Assembly (NCBI GenBank): GCA_030267565.1
Contig: BRXU01000015.1
Location: 495,001 to 559,000 of the forward strand
Direction: 5' to 3'
Length of the DNA: 64,000 bases
Source of the DNA: Pleodorina starrii
Taxonomy: Eukaryota; Chlorophyta; Chlorophyceae; Chlamydomonadales; Volvocaceae
The translations under genes and the position numbers were made by a program. This document shows positions 22,682 to 35,000 of the stretch, piece after piece (position 1 is the first letter of the stretch; every line of letters begins with the position of its first letter). The notes below the pieces were generated by a model. It was not told the origin of the DNA, searched no databases, and saw only the letters and a list, made by a program, of their open reading frames with translations.

Positions 22682-25183
22682 ATGATACCACAGACAGCTT
22701 TTGTTTGTCAAAATATTCAAAAAATTCGCTGGGGCATTACTGCCAGTGAGCTGTGCACTGACGATGGCGAAAAGCCGCACAGCTCAAGAGCTCAGTTCGT
22801 ATGTGAAGCTCCTGCAACGGCCGACTTTGCTTCATCTAGAATTCATATGAGTGAGGTTGTCATCCTTCGGGCAGGTTGCCAGCCTGCCTCCGCTCGAAAA
22901 CCGTGTTTCGATGCGACCGCGCCAACGACGTCGTCCTGCGGCCATAGCTCTTACTGTCAACAAGGCCTGTCAGAGCCCGCGCACCCTGAAGGCAGCGGCA
23001 GTCTGTGCTGGCCTAGGCCGACGTACATTCCTTCAACGTCACCTACGATTTCCGAGCTCAACTGCGCAGCTGACGCATCGGCAGAGGCCGCCAGGGCCTG
23101 TGACGAGAACTCCCTGTACTCCGGCTGGACACTGAAGCCACCCGGTATCGCGTCCGCAACCCGAAGAGGCGACGCGGATGGCCGGGCCAGCGAAGCCCAC
23201 AAGCGTGCCTCCAACGACGGCGCGCAGCATGGCATCTCGCTGCCGCGGCCTCTAAGCTGCAATACTAAGATGCGTGCCACGGTTGTCGCTGGGGTGGCCC
23301 CTCAAAGCTTGTCCACCCAATCGGCCGAACAGCTGCTGTTTGGCAGAGGTCACGCGGTCCGGTTGTCGCGGGACGCCCGCGCCAGGGGCCAAAGCCCGCT
23401 ACCGCTGGGGGAAGGTATCTTCCATCCTGTCAGCGCCGCCTCGGAAACCCAGCCGTTAGGCTACGCTCGAGGCGCTGAGGCGGCGGCTGGAGGACTAGAG
23501 CATCTTGCCGGCTCCCCGCGCCAAGGACACGGCACGCTGGCGGCGGCGCATGTGCGCGGGCAGGGCCGCGCGTTGCAGCCTCCCAGCACTGACGACGTGC
23601 GCCAAAGCGCAGCTGGGTTTGCTGCCCGTCACCCGCACTTGGAGCAGGGCCGGAAGCGGTCCTGGCACGAGGCGTCTGGGGCAATGTCTGAGGGCCTGGA
23701 GGCTGCGGCGGCGGCGGCGGCGCAGCAGCAGCAGCAGTCGCAGCAGCAGGAGGGAGCACTGCCGACAGGCGGGCCCAAGCTGCGGCGCTTGGAGTCGGGT
23801 CCGCTGGATGCGCCTGGCTTGCAGCGCCTCGCAACAGCAGCAGACGCCCTCCTGCGGGCGCCCCCGTTTCGCCTCCACGAGGTAAGCGTTTCCTTACGGC
23901 GTGGCTTGACCAACTCGATGCGTCGCGTGCAAACGGCATGGGAGTGCCGCCGCAGCACATTGCAGCGTCCGCAGACCCGCCTGCGCTGCCATGAGCTCAA
24001 AGGCTGCTCTGCCGATTCCCCATTCCCCACTCCGCCGCCTGGTCTCCTTTTCGGGCGAGAAAGCGCCGCTCGCGGCTGTTCAGCCGGATCCCGCGTCCAC
24101 ACGCGGCGCTCATGCGGCGTTCCTCGGCACGCACACGGCTTGGCCGCTCCCATAGGCCCGTACGCCTGGGTCACCTCAGTTACCACTAGGCGAGCTGCAC
24201 TTCTCCTTCACTGCCCCATCAGACTCCTTCAGTGCCCCGCCCCACTGCCACCTGACCACACAACCTGGCTTACGACCCTCCACAGTCCACACGCTCGCAC
24301 ACACCAACCCTCCCTGCGCGATGCTGCCTGCTGCTTTCCCTCCCAGCAGGCAGCAGCCGCGCTGACCGGCGGGCGGGACCTCGACGTGGGTCTCGCGCCT
24401 CGTCTGGACCCTGGCAGCGCCGGCGACATGGAGCCTTCCGGAGGCCGCGTGGCGGCAACGCCCCGCAGCGCCGGCGGGCACGAACCAGCGACGACATCGG
24501 ACATGCAGCTGCCGTACGGCGAGCACCCCAACGGCCCCAGCTGCCGCCGGCAACATCAGGCGGGGGAGCCGTTGGGCGATCCGCGTCGCGGCGGGTTGCC
24601 CGCAGGCAGCTGGTCGCAGTGCCAGCCTCAGCTGTTGGAGCAGCTGGAGCAGGAGCTGGCACTGCTCCAGGGGGAGTGCAACGCCTGGCCGCAGCTGGAG
24701 CCAGGGGCTGCGGGGGCCCTGCACGAGCGGCGGGCCGCCGCGGCGCCAGCCCACGTGCGGGCTCTCGACCGGGCGTCCGTCGGCGGGGCTCTCGCCCACC
24801 ACGCACGCGCTGTGGGTCCCTGCCACGAGGGTCTGTGTGCGCGGACAGATTCGCCGCCGCGCCAAGCTCCGTCCGTGCCTGCCCCGCCCTCGGGAGGGCA
24901 GGCCGCCTCAGTGGCGGCTTTGGGGCGGGAGCCGTGCGGTGCGCGGGGACCTGCGGCGGGGGCGAAGGCGCCGCCGGTGGCGCAGCCGCCGCCCAACGCA
25001 GCCCTCCGGCCCGCAGACCGCGCGGTGCCGCGGCCGCAGGCCTTAGCTGTACCTATGGGCCAGATGGCGTCGCAGCCCGCCGACGCAGCGCACCGACCCG
25101 CGGGTCGCGAGGCGCTGCACGAGGCCCTGATTCTGCTGACAACGAAGTACTACGCGGAACGGGGCCTGCCGATTAAGAAATGA
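22682..25183 (+). CDS. Unrecognised low-complexity protein
   Basis: The frame is open from 22682 to TGA at 25181-25183. A gtaagc donor at 23882 and a cccag acceptor ending at 24346 define a 465-nt intron that keeps phase, giving exons 22682-23881 and 24347-25183 and 678 residues at most. Codon bias toward G/C third positions becomes strong only after about 23270, so ATGs at 22847 or 23270 are also good start candidates. Visible features are an Ala run followed by a Gln-rich run near 23700-23755, a short coiled-coil-like Leu/Glu segment (LLEQLEQELALL), and a basic C-terminus ending KYYAERGLPIKK after a predicted helix. The rest is Pro/Ala/Gly/Arg-rich and probably disordered. No family is recognised; a nuclear or cytoskeletal scaffold would be a guess. 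Confidence 0.5.
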   Translation: MIPQTAFVCQNIQKIRWGITASELCTDDGEKPHSSRAQFVCEAPATADFASSRIHMSEVVILRAGCQPASARKPCFDATAPTTSSCGHSSYCQQGLSEPAHPEGSGSLCWPRPTYIPSTSPTISELNCAADASAEAARACDENSLYSGWTLKPPGIASATRRGDADGRASEAHKRASNDGAQHGISLPRPLSCNTKMRATVVAGVAPQSLSTQSAEQLLFGRGHAVRLSRDARARGQSPLPLGEGIFHPVSAASETQPLGYARGAEAAAGGLEHLAGSPRQGHGTLAAAHVRGQGRALQPPSTDDVRQSAAGFAARHPHLEQGRKRSWHEASGAMSEGLEAAAAAAAQQQQQSQQQEGALPTGGPKLRRLESGPLDAPGLQRLATAADALLRAPPFRLHEVSVSLRRGLTNSMRRVQTAWECRRSTLQRPQTRLRCHELKGCSADSPFPTPPPGLLFGRESAARGCSAGSRVHTRRSCGVPRHAHGLAAPIGPYAWVTSVTTRRAALLLHCPIRLLQCPAPLPPDHTTWLTTLHSPHARTHQPSLRDAACCFPSQQAAAALTGGRDLDVGLAPRLDPGSAGDMEPSGGRVAATPRSAGGHEPATTSDMQLPYGEHPNGPSCRRQHQAGEPLGDPRRGGLPAGSWSQCQPQLLEQLEQELALLQGECNAWPQLEPGAAGALHERRAAAAPAHVRALDRASVGGALAHHARAVGPCHEGLCARTDSPPRQAPSVPAPPSGGQAASVAALGREPCGARGPAAGAKAPPVAQPPPNAALRPADRAVPRPQALAVPMGQMASQPADAAHRPAGREALHEALILLTTKYYAERGLPIKK

Positions 25184-27213
25184 GCGTCATGTTTATGCTA
25201 TTATTCGACCGCACGCAGGTGAATGAGGGTTTGCTACGTATTGGGGGAAGGTGGCACCGTGTGTGGATTGCGTGTGTGCGCGCACCGCGCTCCTAGTGTT
25301 TTTGCGGTTGCGTTCCGGTATTTTGCTCTGTGAGCTGGACGTTGATTAGGCGCCGTGGTGCGCATCGCCGCGTCATTGTTGCTCCATTGTTAGGAAATGC
25401 GTCCGTGAAGATGCATGACGGGTGGATTTGGCCATGGTCGATGTGAGGGGGTACGGTAAGTTACGCAGCGTGCCTGGCTAGCCTCACCCTCCTCCTTCGG
25501 GACCCCCCGCCGCTGAAAGAGCCTCGGCTCCGCACACTGGCGCGCGTCTGATGGAAACCCCTAAGAGCACATTTTGCTGTTTAGTGCTTCTGGGGCCTTG
25601 ACAAGTCGGGCCTGGGCAGACTCCTACGTGTCATGCATTGACCTGCAGAATTACGCATGTGGGGGTGTGTTTGGTGGGACGGCGCGGAGCTTGGTGCGGC
25701 GTTGCCAGGTGGTAGGAACTGTTTAGGTGAATGATGGATGGCCAAGGGGCGAATGGAGGCGTGTGGCGTTCTTGGCAGCGGCTGCCGCCGTTTGCTGCGC
25801 TGCGCGTTGCTCGGGTGCTCGGTCGGGGGTGCTGGCAGAGTGGGAAGTAGCTTTCGCGGCAGCGCTGGCTGTAGAGTGCTTTGCGAGGGCGTTATTCCTT
25901 GTTAATACATGCCCGGGTATGCTGAGGTTGTTTGGTCACCCTGCTGCGCGCCTCACAGCAACTCAACGCGCTGGAATTGCCGTCATTTGGATTGGAGGCC
26001 GCGATAGGGGGGTTGGAGTTTGTACGCCTGGCAGGGCCTGGCCTGTCGCTCTGGCGCCCATTTCCGCAGGCACTCCTGGCCCACAGCCCGATAGTTATTG
26101 TTGAACGCTTTAGTCGCTAGTTGCGAAGCCACTACAATGTGTTTCTGGGTCTCGGCCGCGGCGTGTAGCGTTTGCGTTTCCGGATTTTGGGCTTGCTCGA
26201 GGCTGCGCTACGCGGTGTCTCGTGGGGAGGCACTCATGAGCTAAAACGGGTGCGATGTGGTCGCGCTGCTAGGGCCATGTTAGATTCGTGCATTGAAATG
26301 GAAGGAAAGGATGTTATGGCAAGTAGGCATAAGCGTTCAATTAAATTTATAAAAACGTAGAGATGGAGCTGGCCGCGCTGTGAACTGCTTGCTGGTGCTT
26401 TAAAAGCCGAAGCTGCCTACCTTCCTTGACTGCTGATGTTCTGGGCATAATAACGCCGGTAGGGCTGGGAGGCACGCAAAGCGGCGGAATGTAGAAACGT
26501 GCTTGGGCGACGACACCAGCGAACGCGCGCTTGCCGGTGTGTATTTTTGCTGACAAGGGTGTTTGGGCAGTAGTTAGGTTAACTACTGCCAAGGAGTGGG
26601 CCCTGCTGTGATGTTGTTCAACGTTGCGTCGCACGCCCGCTGGCTTGGTTTAGCTTGAGGTTGTTCAGATGTGCGAAAGGGCTGGAGGCCACATGTGCCC
26701 CTTTTGGGTGTCTAGGGTGTTTAGCACACGTTGCAAGCCGTCCTTTCGAGCGACCGCCTGCCACGCAGGATTTCTGCTGCGAAGTGACAGGCCCGTGGGA
26801 TAGACGCATGCAACATGCCTTTCACGAAGGGACCCGCGCATCTGCGCATGTAACGCCGTACGGTGCAGGCAATCGTGTAAACCGGAAAACCGCACGTTCT
26901 CACCGTCATATTTTTGCATTTAATTTATTACTCACATATTCCAACTTATTCATTGTTGGATCTCCAAAAGGCGACTTGTGTAGAACGTTGAAATGTACGA
27001 GTGCACGACAGCGCGGGAGTTTACAGATTGACGACCCGAGTTTGTCTAATGCCATTTGAACTGTCCTCACGAGTAAATTGTTTGGCTGTCATGCGCAGTG
27101 TCACGTGAGCTGCTATAAGATACACTGTTTCGGTGACCGCTTAAGCCCTAAGAGAGGTCGTTGATAACCTCCAGCCGCAAGTAGCGTTCTTCAACTTGTT
27201 TGTTTCACTTCCG
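25184..27213. other. Intergenic region
   Basis: Two kilobases with no supported gene. It probably includes the 3' UTR of the preceding gene; composition falls from GC-rich to AT-richer toward 26900-27000. A TATA box for the next gene lies at 27114. Confidence 0.45.
27114..27120 (+). promoter_or_regulatory. TATA box of the START-like gene
   Basis: TATAAGA lies 94 nt upstream of the ATG at 27214, a fitting distance for a short 5' UTR. Confidence 0.5.
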
Positions 27214-30194
27214 ATGACCCAGGCACTTATTGAAGCAGTCACTGCGCAGGACATGAACTGCTCAGCTGTTGTCCAGGACAGCTCCACTCAAGTTGTCCCC
27301 GACGGCGTTGCGCATGACATGGCGTCAAAATTAAAGGAGGAAGTTGCTGGTCTCACCGTAGAGGATGCAGCGGCTGTCGGGCTGACTTCGACCGAGACGG
27401 CAACCGAAACGATTCAAGCGCTGCCCCCACCACCAGCTAACTTGGCCGGCAGCAGCAGCGCGTCAGGCAAAAACTACCAGGTTACCGTCTGCAACAAGGC
27501 CGGATACCTGTGCCACGTGCACGTCGAAGCGAGCTGGCCTGTTCCGCCTGAGGTGCCGTTCGCCATCTTCACCCATCCAGGTAATTTGGTGTGTGTCTCG
27601 GTGTGGCCTTGGTAACACAGGGCCATCACAGTGGTCTCGCGTTGGGCACTCGTCCTGCGATCCTGCGCGTGATTTGGCCCAGTACGACTGCCGACAAACA
27701 CAGTAGAAAGCCCGAGACAGTTATGCAGCCTCCCGCTTCCTCGTGGTACAGCTATGCCTTGCAATATCCGGTTGCGATCGCCGGCGGCTGCGGCACTTCC
27801 GGCTGCATATCTGCTGCGGCAGGCGTGCTTGGGTGACGGGAAAAAACACGCACCCAGATGCAATTGCAGCATGTCGCCAACCCCCCGGACGTGCCATGAT
27901 GCTTGCAGACAACTCGGCTCTCTTCCGTGATGTGAAGCGGGTGGGAGCTCGCAAGGTGCTGAAAACGGAACCGGGGTACAAGGAGGTGCAGGTATGACCA
28001 CGCATGGGTTGTTCGTCCATCGTACAGGCTGGAGCAAACACTCGAACCGTCACAAGCGCCCGGCCTCACCGACCCCGCGGCCTTGAAAACACTGTTTCTG
28101 GGTTGGAAGGATCTTCCGGCTGGGGCCGCACGGACTGTCCTGGGTTGCCAAATCGCCGGCGCTTAGAGAGTCCATGGCCGACATCCTGAATCGAGTTTGT
28201 GTTTCCTGTCCTAACTCGCAGGTGGAGCAGCTGGGGGATGTCCAGGTCCTGTGGATACACCGCACCTACAGCACCTGGCTTCACGTCGTCGAGGACTCAC
28301 GCGACCCTGAGTGCCTGCGCATCACATTCGACCTGGTCAAGAGCGTGAGTTGGCTGGTTTTGTAGGCTCCCGGGGCTTTTTGTACGGGGCAGGTCTGATG
28401 CACGGGCACGGAGCGCGGCCAAGCTGGCGCTGCTTCATTCTCCATTGCGGGTCGGTCCGGAGAGGGTTGTTTCTCTCAGACTCCGCTCTTGCGCAAGCGT
28501 TCGCGGCGGTGCATTACGTAGTGCGTGTGCCGGCTTCCCTGTGGCCCGTGGCAATGCTAGCGGCGAAGTTAGCGGGGATTGATAAATGGGCATGCAACCA
28601 TAGCACGCATCGGCTGGTACTGCATGCGCGTGGCACGGACCGCGGCGCGCTGCTAAGCAGCGGCGCAGCTCAGCTGCCCATGACGCGCTGCCAGTCGCGG
28701 GTCCGTGAAGGGTCCGTGAAGGGTCTGTGGGTACTGTACATTGCAAAGCCCGCTGCTCGATTGAGGCGCTGGGGGTCATGCTCCCGGCCTGATGACCCGC
28801 AGGGGGTCACCTCTATGTATACATCGCATAATTTCCAGTCCATAACACAAAATGTAACCAACCAGTGACAGCTTCCGTTGCATCTGCGTCCCTCACACAC
28901 AGGACGTCCTCGGCAAGTTCAGCGGTCGGTGGGAGCTGCGGCCGGTCCGCGACCCCGCCACGGGCCGTGTGGTGGGCTGCCGGGGGGAGCTCAACCAGGA
29001 CGTGCTGCCCAAGGGTGAGTGACCGAGTGGGCGGTAACATACCGCAGCGGAGCGGGCGGGCGCGCTTCCGTCACGGGTGGCTCACTCGTGAAGGCCGCAG
29101 GGGCCAAGAGGGGCACCTGGCAAGGGTACATGACCTGTCACGCGGCCGGATCTGCTTGCCAGGTTAGACGACGTCCTCGTTCGACCGGCCGGCTTTTGAC
29201 TTTGGTACAAGCGCCCATGCAGCTTCCAGCCCGGCTCGGTCGCTGTGCGTTTGCGTCTGTTGCCACCGCGTTGAGGAGCTGCCGGCGCGCCCTGTAGCAC
29301 GATTCGCACCCGCCCTGCCTGCCTCACCTCCTGGTGCCGCCGCGCTGCGACCGTGCTCTGGCTGCAGGCATGCCCACCTTCATGGCCCGCCTGCCTGTGC
29401 TCGGCGGAGCGCTGCGTGGCATCAGCGTCCGAGCCGTAACTCGCGTCCTGGAGGACTTCGATGTGGCGTTGGAGAAGGCAAGGCGGGGACTCTCGGGATG
29501 CAAGCCGGGGACTTTCAGCACAGTCCTGGATTTCTTGATCGGGGACCGACTCGCAGCCACTCCGTTGCGCCTCGAGTCCATTCATCCTGCCAAGCCTGGA
29601 TTTGTTGCAAATGGCCTCTGCTGCTGATGCTGGAAGCAGTCAGATGTCGCCGTGCGCGTTGGGTCGCGTGGGGGCAATGCCCCGCACCGGACAAGCCCCA
29701 CCTTCCGCACATGCTTGCCGACGTCTTGTCGTTTTACCTCAGTACCTGACCACCTGATCTGCTGTCTTTAGTTTCCTCCTCCATACGCCGTCTGGGCCAA
29801 CATGGTCGTCTGCTCTTCCTTCCACTCTATTCCTGCCCTCTGTTAGGTCCGCGCCGGGCACTCGGCCGGGCGCTCCACCGAGGCCGTGCTCCGGGAGCTG
29901 TGCGGTTCCGTCTGCGAGGCGGCTCACACCAACGGGGCGGTCAACAGCTTCGCCTTTGACCCCGCGGAGGGCGAGGACGACGATGACGAGGAGGGCGAGG
30001 GCCAGGACGCAAAGGCCGACCAGGTCGGTGACGGGGCGGAGCAGCAGCCCGAGGCCGGCGGCGAGGTGGCCGAGGCGGCGGCGGGGCCGGAGGCGTGCGC
30101 GGAGGGGGCGGCGGCGGAGGAGGTGAATTTGGGCCGGGTGGAGGCCGGGCAGGCGTGTGGTGTCCCGACCGTGGTGGCGACTGCCGCTGTCTGA
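27214..30194 (+). CDS. START/SRPBCC-fold protein, plant DUF220-like (lipid-binding)
   Basis: Six exons splice in frame to 380 residues: 27214-27580, 27909-27991, 28222-28344, 28903-29014, 29368-29477, 29847-30194. The core (residues about 95-305) follows the polyketide-cyclase/START pattern seen in the plant DUF220 family: VEASWPVPPEVPFAIFTHPDN, then FRDVKRVGARKVL, a VEQLGDVQVLW strand, a FSGRWELRPV strand and a long C-terminal helix that would close a hydrophobic pocket. The ligand cannot be read from sequence. The first 90 residues are acidic and Thr/Ala-rich; the last 70 are Asp/Glu/Gly-rich and likely disordered. The fifth intron starts with GC (gcaagg at 29478) instead of GT; reading through it would give a stop at 29625, so splicing is favoured by the family match that resumes in exon six. 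Confidence 0.75.
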
Positions 30195-32021
30195 GCCGGA
30201 GGCGAGTATGTATAACGAGGGGGGCTGGCAGGCGGCGCTGTTACATTACGGCTCCTTGCTTATATGACAAGGGGCCCTGGGGAGGAGCGACTGTGGTTTC
30301 AGCTCGAAGGCGAGAGGGGCGTTCCTGTGGCATGTCAATCTTCTTAAGGTTCGCCCGCTGAAATGAGCGGGTGGGCTATCCATGTTGTTGTGTGCGTGCG
30401 GATGGCACCTGGGGGTTCACATTGGAACCCGCGGTTTGGCCGTACAACTACGATCAGTATGCCTTTGTTCAGGTGCCTTCCAAGTATCCTGGTTAGGACT
30501 GCGCGAGCTCGCTAGCGTGTGGTGGGTTGGGAAGGTGGGTTGGCTTTTCGTGAGAGGCAGCGGAACGAAAAGTGACCAACCAAACACAGCGCGCTCGAGT
30601 TGCGGCATTCGACAAGGACTATTCTTCCAGTATTGCTGAAGCGAGCCCGGGTCTCTTTGCTCCAAACTACGAGCCGTGGATACTGCCGGGCGTTGGGAGT
30701 CACTTCGAAGCAGTAGCGCATCACGCGTCTGTGCACGCCTGATGGATTAAGGCCAACTGCTTTGATCGTGCTGCAGAACTGTAGGAGCTGAGCGCCAGAA
30801 GCGTTAAGAGCCGGGCAACACCTGTGGTGAATTTCCGTTTGTGTGCGATGGCTGCTTTTTCCATGTGGGTTTGCCAGTGGCGGATCACCATGCAGGTCGG
30901 CTGACCTGCAGCTGGTGGAATTTGAAAGTTCGCGATTTGGACGACGCATCGGCGCGGGTAGGCCTGCGTGCTATCGTACAGCCTAGCGGCTGAGTTCCCC
31001 GCCGCTTTGCTTTGGGATGGGTCGCACACGCTTCGTGTACATGTAGGTTGCTCTTAACGATGTGACGATGGTCGAATATGGTCGACGCTGAGACGGCGGT
31101 GGGTGAGACCCGTCGACAGCTGCAGCTGCAGCGTCGACAGCTGCATGGAGGCAAAGGCAATGCGGCTTGCAAATTCGCGGCAGCCAAGGTCACGCCGGCA
31201 TTTCTTGTCTTGTCTAAGCGATGTCAATTGCCGAAACGTGCCGAAGCCTTTAAAAATACGCCTTTAAGACGGACTCGGCGAGCTATCGCCGCGCAGGACA
31301 ACGGCCAGCCACGGCAGGGTCCTGCAGGGTGTTTACGGACGTATCCCTTCCACGTGTTACACAGATCAATGGATCTGTGATTGACATGATTCATCGAGCT
31401 CGGCGGTACACCTCTCAGCGAGAACTCACGATGCGAGGAGTTTTGTTGCTTGATGTGGTCTCGTAACGCAGCCAGCTCGTCCAGCTACGTCATGGTCACG
31501 TGTGCGAGCGAGTACCACTCCTGATAACAATTTTGTATAATAATTTGGTGTAACTGGGTAGCTGCAAGTGTGCGACATGGGAAGCAGGGGAGACCAGAAG
31601 GATTTTAACCGGGCCTCCATGCTTGCAGAGCGCGGCCAGCCTCGACCGTATGCCGTTGGCATCGCTGCACATAATTAATAACAGATCGAAAGGTTTCGTT
31701 CCGGGCTTTCTGTCCTGCACAATGTGCCCGATCGCCTTTCTTATCGCCCATCCTCGTAGTCGCATCACCCCGCCGCCACGAGCGCGCTCTGTGTCCCTCT
31801 GCGCCCCGCTTTAGGGCAGCAATGGCCGCGAGGCCAAACTCCCACCCCACCCGCACATCCTGCACCCGCCTGCGCCCACCTGCACAGCCCGCCCCGCTGC
31901 CAAACGCTGCACCCGACTGCACTCTCCAAAACGAAACACCCCGCACACTCGCCTGGCCGACAAAGCTCCCGATGCACGGGCACATCCCACCCCAACCCAC
32001 CCCTGCGGTTCCCAAACCCTC
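30195..32021. other. Intergenic region between convergent genes
   Basis: No gene is supported. Between 31100 and 31145 a GTCGACAGCTGCAG-like unit is directly repeated. The stretch 31810-32021 is C-rich and is likely the 3' UTR of the BRCA2 gene. Confidence 0.45.
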
Positions 32022-35000
32022 TCACACTCCACCGCCCAACAGCCGATCGATTTTGGCGCCGTACAGCGCCAGCTGCTCCCTCCCCGCGACACCCCGCGCC
32101 CAGGCCACCACCGGGTCCCCGCCGCGTGGTGCCGACCCCGCCGCCGCACCACCGCTGCCGCCGCCAGGCGGCGGCGGCGGCGGTGCCATCCTGGTGAGAC
32201 TGGACGTGTCCGATGCCGCCGCCACCCACAGCTGGTTGGCGGCGTCTCGTTCCTGCAGCAGCAGGTGCCGGAAGGACAGGACCGCACCCGCCTGGCGGGC
32301 CGGGTCGGACAGGAAGTCCACCGACTCCTGCGATACAGCAACCGACATAACATGGCATGACATGACGGGGCGTGGCATAACATGACGTGAAGTCATTGAG
32401 ACATGACACTGACATGACTAATGACATAACAAGCGGGGCAAGCGACGTGACAAGCGGAGGAGCGGAGGCACGGGCAGGGCAGGGCAGGACACTGGTGGCT
32501 CATGGGGGTTGAAACGTGAGCAAAGGGTGCACACGTGGGGCAACAAGGTGGGAGGTTGGGAGGTTGGAACCTGCCCCGGGGCCAAGGGGCTCGGCGGGTG
32601 CAGGGGCAGATGCAGTGCGAACGATGCGCCCCTCCGGCCCCCACTCCACACCCAAGATCCAACCCCAGCAGACGCGCGCGCGAGGCGACGAAAGACATTC
32701 CAACGGCATTCCAACACTCACCGGCGCGCCCACCATCTTGACCGCCAACATCCAAGGCTGCGGCCCACCGCCGCCGCCTCCCTCTCCGCCACCGCCGCCG
32801 GGCGCCGGCGCCGCCGCGCCCGCCATGCCCGCCGCGCACAGGCCCGAGGTCTGGTCTGCCAGGAACACCCACTGCTGCCGCAGGCTGGGGCTGAGCTGCA
32901 GGACGTCGCCCGCGCGCACAACGCAGCCCGTGAAGTCAAACTCAAACAGGCTCGCGTGCACATCCACCTGCTGATGGTGCTGATGGTGCGGGTGGCCGTG
33001 GCCGTGGGCAGGCGCGAGGGGCAGCAGCAGGCGCTGCTGCAATGCGGCCGGCAAGGCGGCGGCGATCTCGGACAGCCGCAGCTGGCGGCGGGGCTGGTAG
33101 CCGGGTAGGGCCAGCTGGTGGGACAGGTCGGCGGCCTGGCCCAGGATCCGGAACCTGCGGTGGACGGCAATGGCGGGATTGTCTCATGCTGCTGCTGCTG
33201 CTGCTGCTGCTGAGCGTGCTAGGATTGGGCTTTTGCTCGGCGGCTTTTCTGCCCGGCGCACGGCACACGGCAGCTGTCAGTGGTCCTTGTTTTCCGTATC
33301 GCCCAGCGCCCATGGCCCGGCCTCACCACCTCCCATCGCGCCTCGCCCAGCCCACCCACCTGGTCATCTTGCCGGCAGTCAGCTCCAGACACCTGAGGCG
33401 GCCGTTGGGGCCCAGCTCAGCCAGGCCCCCCGCCGCGCCGCCGCCGCCCGCCGCATCCCTGCCGCCGCCGCTGCCGCTGCCGTACGCTCCCGGCGTCAGG
33501 TTGGTAGCCAGCACCACTTGCCCCTCCCGCAGCTGCTCGTCCAGATCCGCCGGGGGTCGCCAGATCCGCAGCATGGCGGAGCAGGGCGAGCCTGGGGCGG
33601 CGGGCGTGGCGGAGAGGGCGGGGAAAGCAGTCGGGGGCCCCGGGGGGCTTGTATGTACCACGGGGTTGCGCTCCCTTGGGAAACCGGCGGGGCGCCCCGG
33701 GTGCTGGTACTGGTGGTGGCGCTGGTGTGGGGCGCGGACAGTCGGGAGTAAGAAGGAGCTGGTGTCCTCGAAACAACAGGGTCTTCAGGGCGACACCAGA
33801 GACCAGCGACCCCGGGGGTGTCCCCGCATGCGGCGTCCTTCGCTGACCTGATGTCACACCGTGCGGCGTCACGCCGACGACCCGCAGCCGAAGGTACGGC
33901 ACACCACAGTCGCCGCCTCCGCCTCCGCCGCCGGGCTTGCCGCCGTTGATGGCCTCCTCCGTCAGTCGGTCCACTTCCGTCGCCATGTGCGACTGGCGCT
34001 CCGAAACCAGCCTGCGGCGGCGCCCCAAAATCGTGCCGCGAAAAGGCAAGGCGACAGTTCAGTGACGAGAGGCGAGAGACGACGCGCGATGCTGACACCC
34101 CCGACCCCAGCCTAATCCCCCGCAACCCCGACCCCAATTCCAACCTCAATCCCAACCCGAATCCCAAAGGCCCAGGCCCCAGCATTCAAGATGCGGTCAC
34201 AACCCCGCACCCACCGCACCCACCGGGCCAGCTGTGCTTGCTCCTCCGAGCTCAGCGTCCCCCCGCCGCCCTCCTCGCCGCCACCGCCCTCCTCGCCGCC
34301 GCCGCCGCCGTCCGCGCCGTGTCCGCCGCGCACCACCATCGTCGCATAGGCACGCTGCACGCGCAGCGTCGCAAAGGAGGCGGAGCAGGCGGAGGAGAAG
34401 GCCGCCGCGGCGCGCGGGCCGCCGCGCAGCAGCCCCCGGCAGCGGTCCAGCTCGCCTCGCTGCGCGGCGGCGGCCGCCGTGGCGGCAGCCTGCGAGGAAC
34501 AAGCGGGGGAGCGAGCGAGCGAGTGCGTGTGCGCGGGTAGAGACGGTTCGTGAACAGGAGGGAGAGCGAAAGATGGGAGGGCGTTGCGGCCTCAGCGACA
34601 ATGGCGGCGCGACGGCGGCGGCGGGGGGCGTGGCACGGGCGGGGGGCAAGAGCAAGGCCCAGCAAGGCAGTCGAGGCAGAGTACGCACCTCCCTCCGCTG
34701 CGCGGCGCCGCTGCGCAGCCGCTCCTCCTGCGCGCGCGGCGTGCGGTTGACGACGCCCTGCGGCGTGTTCTCGTACGTCAGTATGCCGTACTTGGCGGCC
34801 ACCAGCAGCAGCGTCGCCGGCACCGCCCCGCCGCCCGGCACCACCTGCGCAGAGCAGTGCAGCGCAACGCAGTGGTGGCCCCAACAGCAGCCCTAAAGGA
34901 CACCCTCACGAGTGCGGAAGAGTGCGGAACACACACACGCACACACACGCGCACACGCACGTGGGTAACCTCAGCAGCCACCGGCACCAAGAACTGGCGA

